Source: a bacterium (lineage in GTDB: Bacteria; Armatimonadota; Zipacnadia; Zipacnadales; Zipacnadaceae). Taken from it: a stretch of 64,000 nucleotides of DNA. Positions within the stretch are counted from its first letter, which is position 1. Every line of letters starts with the position of its first letter. Below the pieces are notes generated by a model, which saw nothing but the letters and a program-made list of their open reading frames with translations, did no database searches and was not told the origin of the DNA. Of this stretch, positions 26,047-34,658 are shown piece by piece. The stretch covers positions 62,001-126,000 of the forward strand of contig JAUWYY010000003.1 in the NCBI GenBank assembly GCA_030615605.1, in the 5' to 3' direction. The position numbers and the translations under genes are program-made.

Positions 26047-27416
26047 ACGAATCCGTGAAAACATGGCTGGACAAAAACGCCCCGGACTGGCGCAAAATAC
26101 TGTACAATATCGTGCTTGTCATCCTGCTGCCTGTGGTGGCCCTATATCTGCTGTGGCGACTGGTAGTTCAGGGCAAGTCCCGCGCAGGCCTGCCCCAGCG
26201 CCTGGGCATACTACCCGATTCAGTCAGCAAATTGAAAGAAGCTGATGGGCGCATTATCTGGGTGCACGCTGTCTCGGTCGGTGAGGTGGCCGCCGCCGAG
26301 CCAATACTGCATCAACTGCGCCTGGTCGAGCCTACCAGCCATATCGTTCTATCTACGACCACGCCAACGGGGCACAAGATGGCCGAAAAACTCGGCCTCG
26401 ACGTCGAAGCGCTCATCTACTTCCCTTTCGATTTTCCTGGCATAACCGAGCGGACTCTACGCACCATCAGCCCTGACTTGATTGTACTGATGGAAGCCGA
26501 ACTGTGGCCCAATCTTCTCGCCGCAGCCCGTGCCCGCAATATTTCGACCGCTGTCGTAAACGGCCGCATCTCCGATGCCGCCTTCCCCAAAAACCGGCTG
26601 TTTCGCCCGCTGTTTTCCTGGATGCTGAGCAATGTTGATCTGGTCTGCGCCCAGTCGCAAAAGGACGCCGACCGATTCATTGCGCTGGGTGCACCACCAC
26701 AGCGGGTAAAAGTCAGTGGCAACAGCAAGTTCGACGAGAATTTTCCCCACGTCCCGCCCGAAGAGCAGGCTAAATGGCGACAGGATCTCGGCCTCAGCCG
26801 GGAGTCTGCTGTGTGGCTGGCCGCCTCTACCCATCCCGGGGAGGACGAACCGATACTGGACGCCTTCGACCGGCTGCGCGCGGGCCATCCTGACCTGGAG
26901 CTGGTCATTGCTCCGCGCCATCCCGAACGCGGTGACGAGATCGAAAAGCTGGTCAGCGAGCACGGCTATGCCACCTACCGGCGCAGCCGCGTGCTGGCAG
27001 AACAGCACCAGGGCAAAGATATTGATCTGCGCTCTACTACTCAGGTGCGGGTGGTGATACTGGATACTATCGGCGAGTTGAATCGCATCTTCAGCATTGC
27101 CACGCTGGTATTCATGGGCGGCAGCCTGGTGCCTCGAGGCGGCCACAACATCCTTCAGCCGCTGGCCCAGGGCAAGCCGGTAGTCTTTGGCCCGCATATG
27201 CATAACTTCCAGGATATAACCGACCTGACCCTCGACCAGCAGGCAGCCATTCAGGTGCAGGATGCTAGCCAGCTATTCGAGGTCACCGATCGGCTGCTCT
27301 CTTCTCAGGTCGAGCGCGAACTTTACCAAACCAAGGGGCAGAGCCTCCTGCAGAGGCAGTCCGGCGCCTCCCAGCGCATGGTCGGCGAGCTGGCCCCACT
27401 GCTATCCGAACGATGA
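26043..27416 (+). CDS. waaA: Kdo transferase WaaA (KdtA)
   Basis: WaaA adds 3-deoxy-D-manno-octulosonic acid to lipid IVA. The N-terminal membrane anchor (about 18-40) is followed by the GT30 catalytic region: WVHAVSVGEVAAAEP, STTTPTGHKMAEKLG, LMEAELWPNL, KVSGNSKFDEN, AASTHPGEDEPIL and FMGGSLVPRGGHNILQPL. The GTG start overlaps the GNAT stop, and the gene ends in a 4-base overlap with lpxK. At 457 residues it is somewhat longer than E. coli WaaA (425). Whether it adds one or two Kdo units cannot be told from sequence. Confidence 0.95.
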   Translation: MNESVKTWLDKNAPDWRKILYNIVLVILLPVVALYLLWRLVVQGKSRAGLPQRLGILPDSVSKLKEADGRIIWVHAVSVGEVAAAEPILHQLRLVEPTSHIVLSTTTPTGHKMAEKLGLDVEALIYFPFDFPGITERTLRTISPDLIVLMEAELWPNLLAAARARNISTAVVNGRISDAAFPKNRLFRPLFSWMLSNVDLVCAQSQKDADRFIALGAPPQRVKVSGNSKFDENFPHVPPEEQAKWRQDLGLSRESAVWLAASTHPGEDEPILDAFDRLRAGHPDLELVIAPRHPERGDEIEKLVSEHGYATYRRSRVLAEQHQGKDIDLRSTTQVRVVILDTIGELNRIFSIATLVFMGGSLVPRGGHNILQPLAQGKPVVFGPHMHNFQDITDLTLDQQAAIQVQDASQLFEVTDRLLSSQVERELYQTKGQSLLQRQSGASQRMVGELAPLLSER

Positions 27417-28561
27417 GTAACCATCAGGCCCCCAGGCAATCGACGCCTTTGTCTCGCCGGTGGGAAAAGACAGTTTCCGGCGATGATACCGGCCTGTCAG
27501 CCAACGCCAGCCGACTGCTGTTGTGGGGGGGTTCGCGACTATACTGGTTGGGCCTTAAGGGCAACTTGTTGCTGTATACCAGCGGCCTGAAGCGACGCAG
27601 CACGCCCGCGCTGCCTGCTATTAGCATCGGCAACCTGACTATGGGCGGTACCGGCAAGACGACCGCCGCCGCCTTCTTGGCCCGCCGGCTGCACCAGGCT
27701 GGCATCAGGCCCGCGATAGTCCTGCGCGGCTACCGAAGTCAGATCGGGCGCGAACCAGTTATTCTTTGCGGCGACGCTGCCAGCATCCGGCCGGACGTCA
27801 CTGCTGCCGGCGACGAAGCCTGCCTGCTGGCGCAGACGCTCGAGGGAGTGCCGGTAGCAGTTGGCAAGCGTCGCGAGGCAGCTATTGCCCGGCTGGCCGA
27901 AGACAGCGACGCTCAGGTCGTGATACTTGACGACGGCTTTCAGTATTTCCGTATGAATAGGCTGATTGACATAGTGCTAATTGATGCGACGGTTGACATA
28001 AGCCACCAACGGCTATTTCCGGCCGGCTATTTGCGGGAACCTCTTGCCCACCTGCGCCGCGCCGACCAGATCTGGCTTACCCACAGCGACCTGGCCGACC
28101 AAGCCCAACTTTCCCGACTGAAAAGCAGTCTGCGCCAGATCGCAAACAAGCTGCCAGTCGTCGAGACAGGACATCAAATCACCGGGCTTCGTATGCTCAG
28201 CGGGCCGCCGGCAGGATTAGAGGAGATATGCGCGAGACAGGTGCTGGCAGTCTCAGCAATCGGCAATCCTGAGTCTTTTGAGCAATCGCTGCGCCAGCTT
28301 GGCGCTGAAGTGACTGCTCGGCGTTATGCTGATCATCATTACTACACGGTGCAGGATTTGCGAGAGATCGAAGCGGCTGCCCGCGCCCAGCAGGCCGACT
28401 TTGTCGCCATCACTGCCAAAGACGCCGTGAAGTGGCCGGAACAAGAGCTGGACGTACCGGTAGTGGTCGTCGAGTGCCTACTGCAGATAATCAGTGGCCG
28501 GCAGGCAGTTGACGAAGTGGTGGATCGCGCCCGGCAGGCCCTAGGGGAGTACTATGACTGA
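27413..28561 (+). CDS. lpxK: Tetraacyldisaccharide 4'-kinase LpxK
   Basis: LpxK phosphorylates the 4' position of the lipid A disaccharide at the inner membrane. The P-loop NTPase motif is SIGNLTMGGTGKTTAAAFLA (about 70), followed by VVILDDGFQYFRM (about 170), RLFPAGYLREPL, and AISAIGNPESFEQSLRQLG-type residues near 285. The last two match LpxK closely. The first 40 residues look poorly conserved. ATG overlaps the waaA stop and the end overlaps the acyltransferase by 8 bases. Size (382) is a little above the usual 320-350 residues. Confidence 0.93.
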   Translation: MSNHQAPRQSTPLSRRWEKTVSGDDTGLSANASRLLLWGGSRLYWLGLKGNLLLYTSGLKRRSTPALPAISIGNLTMGGTGKTTAAAFLARRLHQAGIRPAIVLRGYRSQIGREPVILCGDAASIRPDVTAAGDEACLLAQTLEGVPVAVGKRREAAIARLAEDSDAQVVILDDGFQYFRMNRLIDIVLIDATVDISHQRLFPAGYLREPLAHLRRADQIWLTHSDLADQAQLSRLKSSLRQIANKLPVVETGHQITGLRMLSGPPAGLEEICARQVLAVSAIGNPESFEQSLRQLGAEVTARRYADHHYYTVQDLREIEAAARAQQADFVAITAKDAVKWPEQELDVPVVVVECLLQIISGRQAVDEVVDRARQALGEYYD

Positions 28562-29462
28562 GCGGCGAGCGGTGGGCAAGCGAATCAGCTACTGGATGCT
28601 TCGCAACGTGGCCCGCACCGTGGACAGGCTAGCCCGCATATTGCCACTTAGCTGGCTGCGAGCCATCGCCACTGGTCTGGCCTACCTCACATATCTACTG
28701 TGCCCTTCCCGCCAGCGCCTGGCGCGCGAGAGTATCCGCAAGGTTTTCGGAGATCAGTTCTCTGCGGCCCAGCGGCGCAGCATCGTACTACAGTCAACCA
28801 TCAACATCTGCAAGACGATGATTGAGTTGTTCAAGATGCGCTATATGACTCCTGAGCAGGTGAAGGCACTTGTCTCCCTGGAGGGCGCTGAGCATCTTCA
28901 TCAGGCCCTGGCCGAGGGCAACGGTGCCGTGGTGTTCACTGCCCATTTCGGGAATTGGGAGCTGGGCGGGGCCCGCTTCGCCGCTGAGGGATTTCCGGTG
29001 ACGGTCCTGGCCCGCGACTCCAATGAACCGGTCTGCGCCCGATTGATCAACCAGGCACGCCAGCACCACAATATCGAGGTGCTGCAGCGCGAGGACATTC
29101 GCCAGATGATACGAACCCTGCGTAGCAACCGTGGGCTGGGCATCCTTCCCGACCAGCATGCTGCCGGAAGGGGCCTCGAGCTCGATTTTCTGGGACGTCG
29201 CGCTGCTACAGCCGCCGGCCCAGCCGTCCTGGCCCTGCACACCGGCTGCGCCCTGGTTCCCTTCTTCACCCGCCGTCTGCCCGATGGCAGCTTCGCCAGC
29301 CAGATCTTGCCGCCGCTTCCTCTGCCGCAAACTGACGACCGCGACCAATTCATCGGGCAGTTAGCTCAGCAGATCAATGATGCTATGAGTGAACAGATCC
29401 GACGCTACCCTGAGCAGTGGCTGTGGCTGCACAACCGCTGGAAAACGAACAAAGACGACTGA
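28554..29462 (+). CDS. lpxL: Lipid A late acyltransferase, LpxL/HtrB family
   Basis: This family transfers a secondary acyl chain from ACP to the Kdo-lipid A precursor. One N-terminal membrane helix (about 35-52) precedes the acyltransferase domain. The catalytic H-x4-E box is AHFGNWELGG (about 130). Later come a GILPDQHAAGRG segment, which replaces the usual DQ-x5-G block, and a C-terminal RYPEQWLWLHNRWKT motif seen in nearly all LpxL proteins. It has 302 residues and is the last obvious gene of the LPS operon. Whether it acts like LpxL or LpxM is not clear. Confidence 0.9.
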   Translation: MTERRAVGKRISYWMLRNVARTVDRLARILPLSWLRAIATGLAYLTYLLCPSRQRLARESIRKVFGDQFSAAQRRSIVLQSTINICKTMIELFKMRYMTPEQVKALVSLEGAEHLHQALAEGNGAVVFTAHFGNWELGGARFAAEGFPVTVLARDSNEPVCARLINQARQHHNIEVLQREDIRQMIRTLRSNRGLGILPDQHAAGRGLELDFLGRRAATAAGPAVLALHTGCALVPFFTRRLPDGSFASQILPPLPLPQTDDRDQFIGQLAQQINDAMSEQIRRYPEQWLWLHNRWKTNKDD

Positions 29463-29516
29463 GCATGGAGTTACTCGTGGCGATCTTGCACAAATGAAGA
29501 GAAGGAGAAATTAGCT

Positions 29517-29765
29517 ATGGAACCATCTTTGGGTCTGGGCGTACCATTTCTCTCATCAGGCCTATTTGTGGCGCTGGCGTTGTGGAGCGTCGTCTGGAAG
29601 GGCATTGCCCTGTGGAAGGCCGCTCGCCGCGATCAGTTAGGCTGGTACCTTGCCCTGCTAGTTCTCAATACTGTGGGGCTGCTGCCCATGATCTATATCT
29701 TCCTGGTCGCCCCGCGCCATCCTGAACTGGGGACTGCACCGCAAGCAAACATCACCGAGTCATAG
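29517..29765 (+). CDS. DUF5652 family small membrane protein
   Basis: This 82-residue protein has two membrane helices flanking a basic turn. WKGIALWKAARRDQLGWYL and LNTVGLLPMIYIF fit the DUF5652 pattern. AAGGAG lies 11 bases before the ATG. It follows the acyltransferase by 54 bases and may be the last gene of the LPS transcript. The family function is unknown. Confidence 0.75.
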   Translation: MEPSLGLGVPFLSSGLFVALALWSVVWKGIALWKAARRDQLGWYLALLVLNTVGLLPMIYIFLVAPRHPELGTAPQANITES

Positions 29766-29770
29766 CGCTA

Positions 29771-30586
29771 TCACAGATTGCGCTCGCGCTCGAGGTGAGC
29801 CTGGTAGATTATTTCGAGCAGCCGCTCAGGGCCTTCGCCCTCCGCCAGCGTTAGCCCGGGGAACTGCTCCTGCAAGGTGGCGGCTATGCGCGTTGCTAGC
29901 TGGCTGCGCATGTCAGCAGACAGTTCGCTGCGTCGTTCAATGAAGCGGCATACCGTCCGAATCTGCTCAGGACTAAGCGAACTTACATAGCCTCGCGCCC
30001 GGCGCACTGCCGGGTCATCGGCTTCTGCCAGGTCATCTGGCTCCTCACCCAGTTCAGCCGCCTCTTCTTCGCCGGGATATTCCCAAAGTCGCTCCTTGAC
30101 CACGATTGTGCCTGCCGCCAGGTCTCCAATCCGCTGGCTGGCCCTCGTGAAGAAGGCGAAGGCACCTCCGGCGAGGTAGAAAATGGGGAAACTGTCCACC
30201 ATCCGCAATATATTGCGGATGGCCGAGGCGGCAAAGCCGATAGAACCGCCCCCCGCCCTAATCACCCGCATCCCGCCTATGCGCTTCCCCGGTGTCTGCC
30301 CGTTCCAGATCAGCTCAAAGACAGTAAAATAAGCCAGCACCAGCAACGTCATGGAAAAGACAATGATGACCATCGTTATCGGCAGCCCGGCAGCCTCGCC
30401 CAGGTCCGGCAAAGTCCAGTTCAAGAGCTGATTAGCCGCCCCTAGTAGAATCAGCACCACCAGCAGCCCCACACCCTGGATTAGCGTGTCCAGCACCAGC
30501 GCCAGAAAGCGCGAGCCCAGCCCGGCTAGCTCATAGCTAAACTGGACATGCTCCGGCGTCTCGATGATAACCCGATCCTGCTGCAT
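29771..30586 (-). CDS. RDD family membrane protein
   Basis: The 271-residue protein begins ELAGLGSRFLALVLDTLIQG, the RDD motif, in which Arg and Asp lie in the first membrane helix, and shows GQTPGKRIGGMRVI, the second RDD landmark. Three or four membrane helices end near residue 150. The rest is cytoplasmic and acidic, with a helical C-terminal domain. It is divergent to the SpoIIM-like gene. RDD and SpoIIM/DUF95 proteins often occur together, sometimes with MoxR and DUF58 genes, which are not seen here. Role unknown; some RDD proteins act in ion transport. Confidence 0.88.
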   Translation of the reverse strand: MQQDRVIIETPEHVQFSYELAGLGSRFLALVLDTLIQGVGLLVVLILLGAANQLLNWTLPDLGEAAGLPITMVIIVFSMTLLVLAYFTVFELIWNGQTPGKRIGGMRVIRAGGGSIGFAASAIRNILRMVDSFPIFYLAGGAFAFFTRASQRIGDLAAGTIVVKERLWEYPGEEEAAELGEEPDDLAEADDPAVRRARGYVSSLSPEQIRTVCRFIERRSELSADMRSQLATRIAATLQEQFPGLTLAEGEGPERLLEIIYQAHLERERNL

Positions 30587-30615
30587 CTGACTTACCCTTC
30601 ACTACCGAAAAGTGA

Positions 30616-30621
30616 TATAAT
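30616..30621 (+). promoter_or_regulatory. Extended -10 promoter for the SpoIIM-like gene
   Basis: TATAAT is preceded by TGA at the extended -10 position. No good -35 was found. It lies in the 60-base gap between the divergent RDD and SpoIIM-like genes. Confidence 0.5.
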
Positions 30622-30646
30622 AGTCATAACTGACTGCTGAAAGCGA

Positions 30647-31645
30647 GTGATTTCTATTCCCAACCAATCGCAACAGTGGGAACGACTAGCCGAGCTGGTC
30701 AACCGCGCCCAGCGCCGCGGCCTGGGCAAGCTGCGGGCTGAAGAGCTTGACGAACTGGGTGCCCTATACCGGCAGGCCACTGCCGCCCTGGCCCGGGCCA
30801 ATAGCCAGGGGCGCGATGCCGAAATGATTGAGTACCTGAATCAACTGGTCGGTCGCGCCCACGGCCTGGTCTACGGGCGGCGCAGTCGGCCTCCGGTACG
30901 TCTGGGTCATCTATTCGGCGCCGAGATTCCCCAGACCTTCCGCGAGAATTGGCGGTATGTGGCGGTAGCCGCCGGCATCACCGTTGCCGTCGCTGCTCTG
31001 GCCTACCTGCTGGTCAGCATTGACTACCGCTGGTCAGCCACGCTGCTGGGCCCCTGCTCCCCCGAGGCCATCGAAGACTTCGCCACCTCCGACAAGCCCG
31101 CCGGTGAGTACTTCGCTGAGACTGCCCAAATGCTGGGCGGAGCCAATTTCTCAGCCATGCTGATGAGCAACAATATCCAGGTAGCCCTGAAGGCCTTCGC
31201 GCTGGGCGTCACTCTGGGCCTCGGGACATTGTATGTGCTGATAATGAACGGCCTGATGCTGGGTGCCTTTCTGGGCATTGGTGCCCACTGCGGGCGCCTG
31301 GCCGACCTGGTGGCCGTGGTCATCCCTCACGGAGCCATCGAAATACCCGCGATCTTCATCGCCGCCGGAGCCGGGCTGATGATGGGCTATGCGCTAATCA
31401 ACCCCGGCGATCGATTGCGCGGTGACGCCTTTCGCATCGCCGCAGTCAAGGCGGTAAAGCTGGCCGTGGGGACGGTGCCGCTATTCGTGGTGGCTGCACT
31501 CATCGAGGGCCTGCTCAGTCCCCAGCATGCCGGACCACTCGCCCTTAATGAGACCCGGTTCCTGCTAGGGGCGCTGGCCTTCGCAGCACTTGCGCTATAT
31601 TTAGGCTACGGAGACAGGATTCTCACTCGCGAACGCCGTTCGTAG
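30647..31645 (+). CDS. SpoIIM/DUF95 family membrane protein
   Basis: The 332-residue protein has a cytoplasmic helical N-terminus of about 90 residues and then about six membrane helices. Segments such as IQVALKAFALGVTLGLGTLY, NGLMLGAFLGIG and VIPHGAIEIPAIFIAAGAGL match the SpoIIM/DUF95 (COG1300) fold. SpoIIM itself is part of the DMP peptidoglycan complex in sporulating Firmicutes, but DUF95 homologues are widespread in non-sporulating bacteria, and no sporulation gene is seen here. The start is GTG. It is divergent to the RDD gene, a usual partner. Confidence 0.88.
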   Translation: MISIPNQSQQWERLAELVNRAQRRGLGKLRAEELDELGALYRQATAALARANSQGRDAEMIEYLNQLVGRAHGLVYGRRSRPPVRLGHLFGAEIPQTFRENWRYVAVAAGITVAVAALAYLLVSIDYRWSATLLGPCSPEAIEDFATSDKPAGEYFAETAQMLGGANFSAMLMSNNIQVALKAFALGVTLGLGTLYVLIMNGLMLGAFLGIGAHCGRLADLVAVVIPHGAIEIPAIFIAAGAGLMMGYALINPGDRLRGDAFRIAAVKAVKLAVGTVPLFVVAALIEGLLSPQHAGPLALNETRFLLGALAFAALALYLGYGDRILTRERRS

Positions 31646-31682
31646 CCACAGTTCTTTATGCGCCCAGACCGCTCTCAGATAG

Positions 31683-33161
31683 TCAGAAGGGATATACCGG
31701 CACCAGCGTCGCATGAAGAACGATGGCAAAGCAGACCTGCAGGCCAATGAGCGCCGCTCCCACCCACACGAATCTGGAGTCAGACAGCCTGGCAACATAA
31801 TAAGCCACGGGCAGCGCTGCCAGGGGCATAAGAAAGACCCAGATGCGCCCCACCTCTCCCCGCGTGGAGCCAGAAAGCAACAATAGCGCTACAATAACGA
31901 GCAGGCCCATCACCAGCCCCTGGGGCAGGGCCGGCCAGCGCTGTTGTTTCAAGCCGTTGCAGATGGCAGCTACTGACATCGTAGCCAGAGCTGGCCCCAT
32001 AAACATCAGAAAATCGTACAGATTCATTGGCAGCCACAACCAGTAGCTGCGACCGGCGGCGGCCAGTACTTGCCGATGTACAGCCACGGAGGCAGGAAGT
32101 GCAGTGAATATATTGTATTCCAGACCCGAGGAGAGTAGCTGATGGACGACAGCGAAGACCAGAATTCCCCATGCCACTCCCCGCAGATGCCGGCTCATCT
32201 CGTCCGGGTATGCCTGGCCCCACACGGGTATCGCCATAACCACTGCCATCACCAGCAGAATTGCATACCCAAAGCTCCACAGCAGCATCACTGTCGCGCC
32301 CAGCGCCGCCAGTATATACAGCCACACTTCCCCCCGGCGGAGGGCCAGCATCCACAGCCACAGGTAAGTGAGCGCCAACACCATCCCAATGCCATCAATG
32401 CTGGGCACGAAGTGCAACAATGAGGGCACCGTACCCGCCAGCAAAGCCGCTATCAGGCCCGTGCGCCGGTCAAAGGCGACGGTGCCTATTCCGTAGGCCG
32501 GTAGCACCACCGCAGCTCCAAGTACGCTCAGAATGAAAGCAATGGGTACCGCGAGGGCGACATCTCGGCGGCTTATGGGCGCCTGGGTGAGACCGCGAGC
32601 TATCCCATGGAACTGGGCTGGGCTGATACCTCGCTGGGCAAGCGCAGTCTCGCCCCAGTCAATCACCCCGGGAGCATACTCAAGCCACTGACGCAGCAGA
32701 TAAAAGAAGATGATAGGGCCAGGTGGGTGAGTGCGGACACGATCGGGAACTCGGCTGCTGGCGACCCGCTCGGCGTGATAAGAAAAGGCATCGCTGACGC
32801 CGCTTAGTGACAGCGCCTGGCCGTAGTAGCCCATCGAGGTGTCACTAATGATCGCCAGAGCGCCGCTGGCCCAGAGACCCGGATCGCTGGCCGTCAGGCC
32901 GACGGCAGCGAGCAAACTGGCTACCAGGATTGCTGCAAGCAGCACTGCCGCAGTACGCCGCGTCGGTTGGCGGTCTGAACGCAACTTCGCCAGGACCAGT
33001 ACCCCTGCACCTATCGCTGCACCCACGGCCACCGCTGCTGCCAGGCTCGGCAGTACCGCCACCGCGCGCCGGCGCCATTCCCACTGGCCGGGTACACCCA
33101 GCGGCAGCCAGTCCAGCCACAACAGCACCACCGCTATCCCCGTAATACAACCCCCAACCAC
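31683..33161 (-). CDS. Polytopic membrane protein, probable GT-C-type glycosyltransferase
   Basis: The 492-residue protein has about 11-12 membrane helices. Between the first helices is a soluble segment with RVRTHPPGPIIFFYLLRQW, resembling the HPPG loop of GT39/PMT-like and related GT-C enzymes that use lipid-phosphate sugars; STRGEVGRIWVFLMP near residue 440 is also typical of this group. The acceptor and donor are unknown. The GTG start is 8 bases after the scpB stop, so the gene ends the lysA-scpB operon. Assignment rests on topology and short motifs and is moderate. Confidence 0.65.
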   Translation of the reverse strand: MVGGCITGIAVVLLWLDWLPLGVPGQWEWRRRAVAVLPSLAAAVAVGAAIGAGVLVLAKLRSDRQPTRRTAAVLLAAILVASLLAAVGLTASDPGLWASGALAIISDTSMGYYGQALSLSGVSDAFSYHAERVASSRVPDRVRTHPPGPIIFFYLLRQWLEYAPGVIDWGETALAQRGISPAQFHGIARGLTQAPISRRDVALAVPIAFILSVLGAAVVLPAYGIGTVAFDRRTGLIAALLAGTVPSLLHFVPSIDGIGMVLALTYLWLWMLALRRGEVWLYILAALGATVMLLWSFGYAILLVMAVVMAIPVWGQAYPDEMSRHLRGVAWGILVFAVVHQLLSSGLEYNIFTALPASVAVHRQVLAAAGRSYWLWLPMNLYDFLMFMGPALATMSVAAICNGLKQQRWPALPQGLVMGLLVIVALLLLSGSTRGEVGRIWVFLMPLAALPVAYYVARLSDSRFVWVGAALIGLQVCFAIVLHATLVPVYPF

Positions 33162-33169
33162 CCCTGCAT

Positions 33170-33790
33170 TTACCTGACTGGCTCGGCTTCGTCGGGGGGC
33201 GATAACTGGTCTTCCTCCTGGGCATCCAATGATTGTTGGCGCACCGACTCGGCCAGCCCCTCAGCGAGCTTCTCGGCCTCAAGCGGGCCTAACCGAGGCA
33301 GTTCATCAAGGTCGCGCAGCCCGAAGCTGCTCAGAAAGTGCGACGTAGTCTTTAGCAGAAACGGGCGTCCCGCTGCCTGCTTGCGGCCAGCCACTTCTAC
33401 CAGGCCCTTTTCCAGCAAGGTATTGACCACTCCCGAGGAATTCACGCCGCGAAACTCATCAATCTCCGGCCGCGTAACTGGCTGCCGGTAGGCGATGATG
33501 GCCACCGTCTCCAGCGCCGCCACTGACAACCGTTCCGGCTCAGGCTCCAGCAACTGCTCGACAAAGTCAGCATACTCCGGACGCGTGGCCAGATTATAGC
33601 CGCCGGCCAGCTCAACCAAGCACAGGCCCCGATCTTCAAGTCTTTGCTGCAACTGGTCGATCAGCACGGCCATCCGCTGTTCAGCCACACCCAAAGCCTC
33701 CGCCAGCTTCGCCTCGCTGACCGGCTTGTTGCTGGCAAACAGCAGACATTCAATTGCACAACACAAATCCGCTGAGGTCAATCCAAGCAT
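33170..33790 (-). CDS. scpB: Segregation and condensation protein B
   Basis: ScpB is a winged-helix kleisin partner that forms the condensin complex with ScpA and SMC for chromosome segregation. Conserved parts are IECLLFASNKPVSEAKLAEAL (about 13), AALETVAIIAYRQPVTRPEI (about 90) and GLVEVAGRKQAAGRPFLLKTT (about 127), typical ScpB landmarks. It has 206 residues with an acidic tail. It follows scpA by 38 bases. smc is not in the window. Confidence 0.95.
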   Translation of the reverse strand: MLGLTSADLCCAIECLLFASNKPVSEAKLAEALGVAEQRMAVLIDQLQQRLEDRGLCLVELAGGYNLATRPEYADFVEQLLEPEPERLSVAALETVAIIAYRQPVTRPEIDEFRGVNSSGVVNTLLEKGLVEVAGRKQAAGRPFLLKTTSHFLSSFGLRDLDELPRLGPLEAEKLAEGLAESVRQQSLDAQEEDQLSPPDEAEPVR

Positions 33791-33828
33791 CTCTCCCCGG
33801 GGATGGTAGCTAATTTGACGTAATCGAG

Positions 33829-34638
33829 CTAATCCGCGTCGGCAGGCGACTCACTGACACGTTGGGCATTCGGAATCAGGCGAATGACAATCTCGGCCCC
33901 CGCCCCCTCCTGATGAACCTGGATACAACCCCGGCGGATCAGCTCCAGGATGGCCAGGAAGGTAACAATAATGATCTGCCGGGTGACTGGAGTGCCCACC
34001 AATTGTGCAAAGGGCAGAGGCCCTGCTTCGGCCGCCCGGAGCTGAAACAACAGCTCTCCGATACGCTCAGGGAGGGTCACTGGCGGCCGCTCCACGCTAT
34101 GCACGGATTGCTCGGCGCGGGCTTTTTCGAGCAGATCCTGCACCGCGCCAACCAGGTCAAATATCGAGATATCTCCCAGGCGGACAAAGCCATTGGGCAA
34201 GTCATCGTCATCACTCAGGGAGCGCACGTACAGGTGCTGGCGCTGTTGACGCGATTCGTCCAGCACCTGAGCAGCTTCCTTGAAAGCCCGGTACTGGGCC
34301 ACCCGCTGCCGCATCCGCCCCAGCAGCTCCAACTCCTCGTCTTCATCTGGTTCAACTTCCTCCACAGTTACCGGCAGAAGATGGCGTGATTTGATCTGCA
34401 GCAGCGTTGCCGCAGTAACGATAAACTCCCCGGCCACCGCAATATTTACCGCCTGCATGGCCTCCAGGTAGGCCAGGTATTGACCGGTGATCTCAGCCAG
34501 GCAGACCTCGGATATGTCCAACTCTTCGCGCCTGACCAGATACACCAGCAGGTCTATCGGGCCTGCGAAAATCTCGATCCTCACCGGATAACCAGTGAAA
34601 AGATCCCGATCCAATTCTTCGGTCAGCGTTGCATCCAT
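33829..34638 (-). CDS. scpA: Segregation and condensation protein A
   Basis: ScpA is the kleisin that bridges SMC heads. The N-terminal region is diagnostic: FAGPIDLLVYLVRREELDI (about 24) and YLAYLEAMQAVNIAVAGEF, with TLLQIKSRHLLP near 78. The C-terminal winged helix is seen in VTFLAILELIRRGCIQV (about 227). It has 269 residues. It is upstream of scpB, the usual order, and lies in a long minus-strand operon that begins with lysA. Confidence 0.95.
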   Translation of the reverse strand: MDATLTEELDRDLFTGYPVRIEIFAGPIDLLVYLVRREELDISEVCLAEITGQYLAYLEAMQAVNIAVAGEFIVTAATLLQIKSRHLLPVTVEEVEPDEDEELELLGRMRQRVAQYRAFKEAAQVLDESRQQRQHLYVRSLSDDDDLPNGFVRLGDISIFDLVGAVQDLLEKARAEQSVHSVERPPVTLPERIGELLFQLRAAEAGPLPFAQLVGTPVTRQIIIVTFLAILELIRRGCIQVHQEGAGAEIVIRLIPNAQRVSESPADAD

Positions 34639-34658
34639 GGTTGGACCAGGTGAAGTTG

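Noticed and set aside
30647-31645. Evidence for sporulation from the SpoIIM-like gene
   Set aside because: DUF95 proteins are common in non-sporulating bacteria and no other sporulation gene is in the window.
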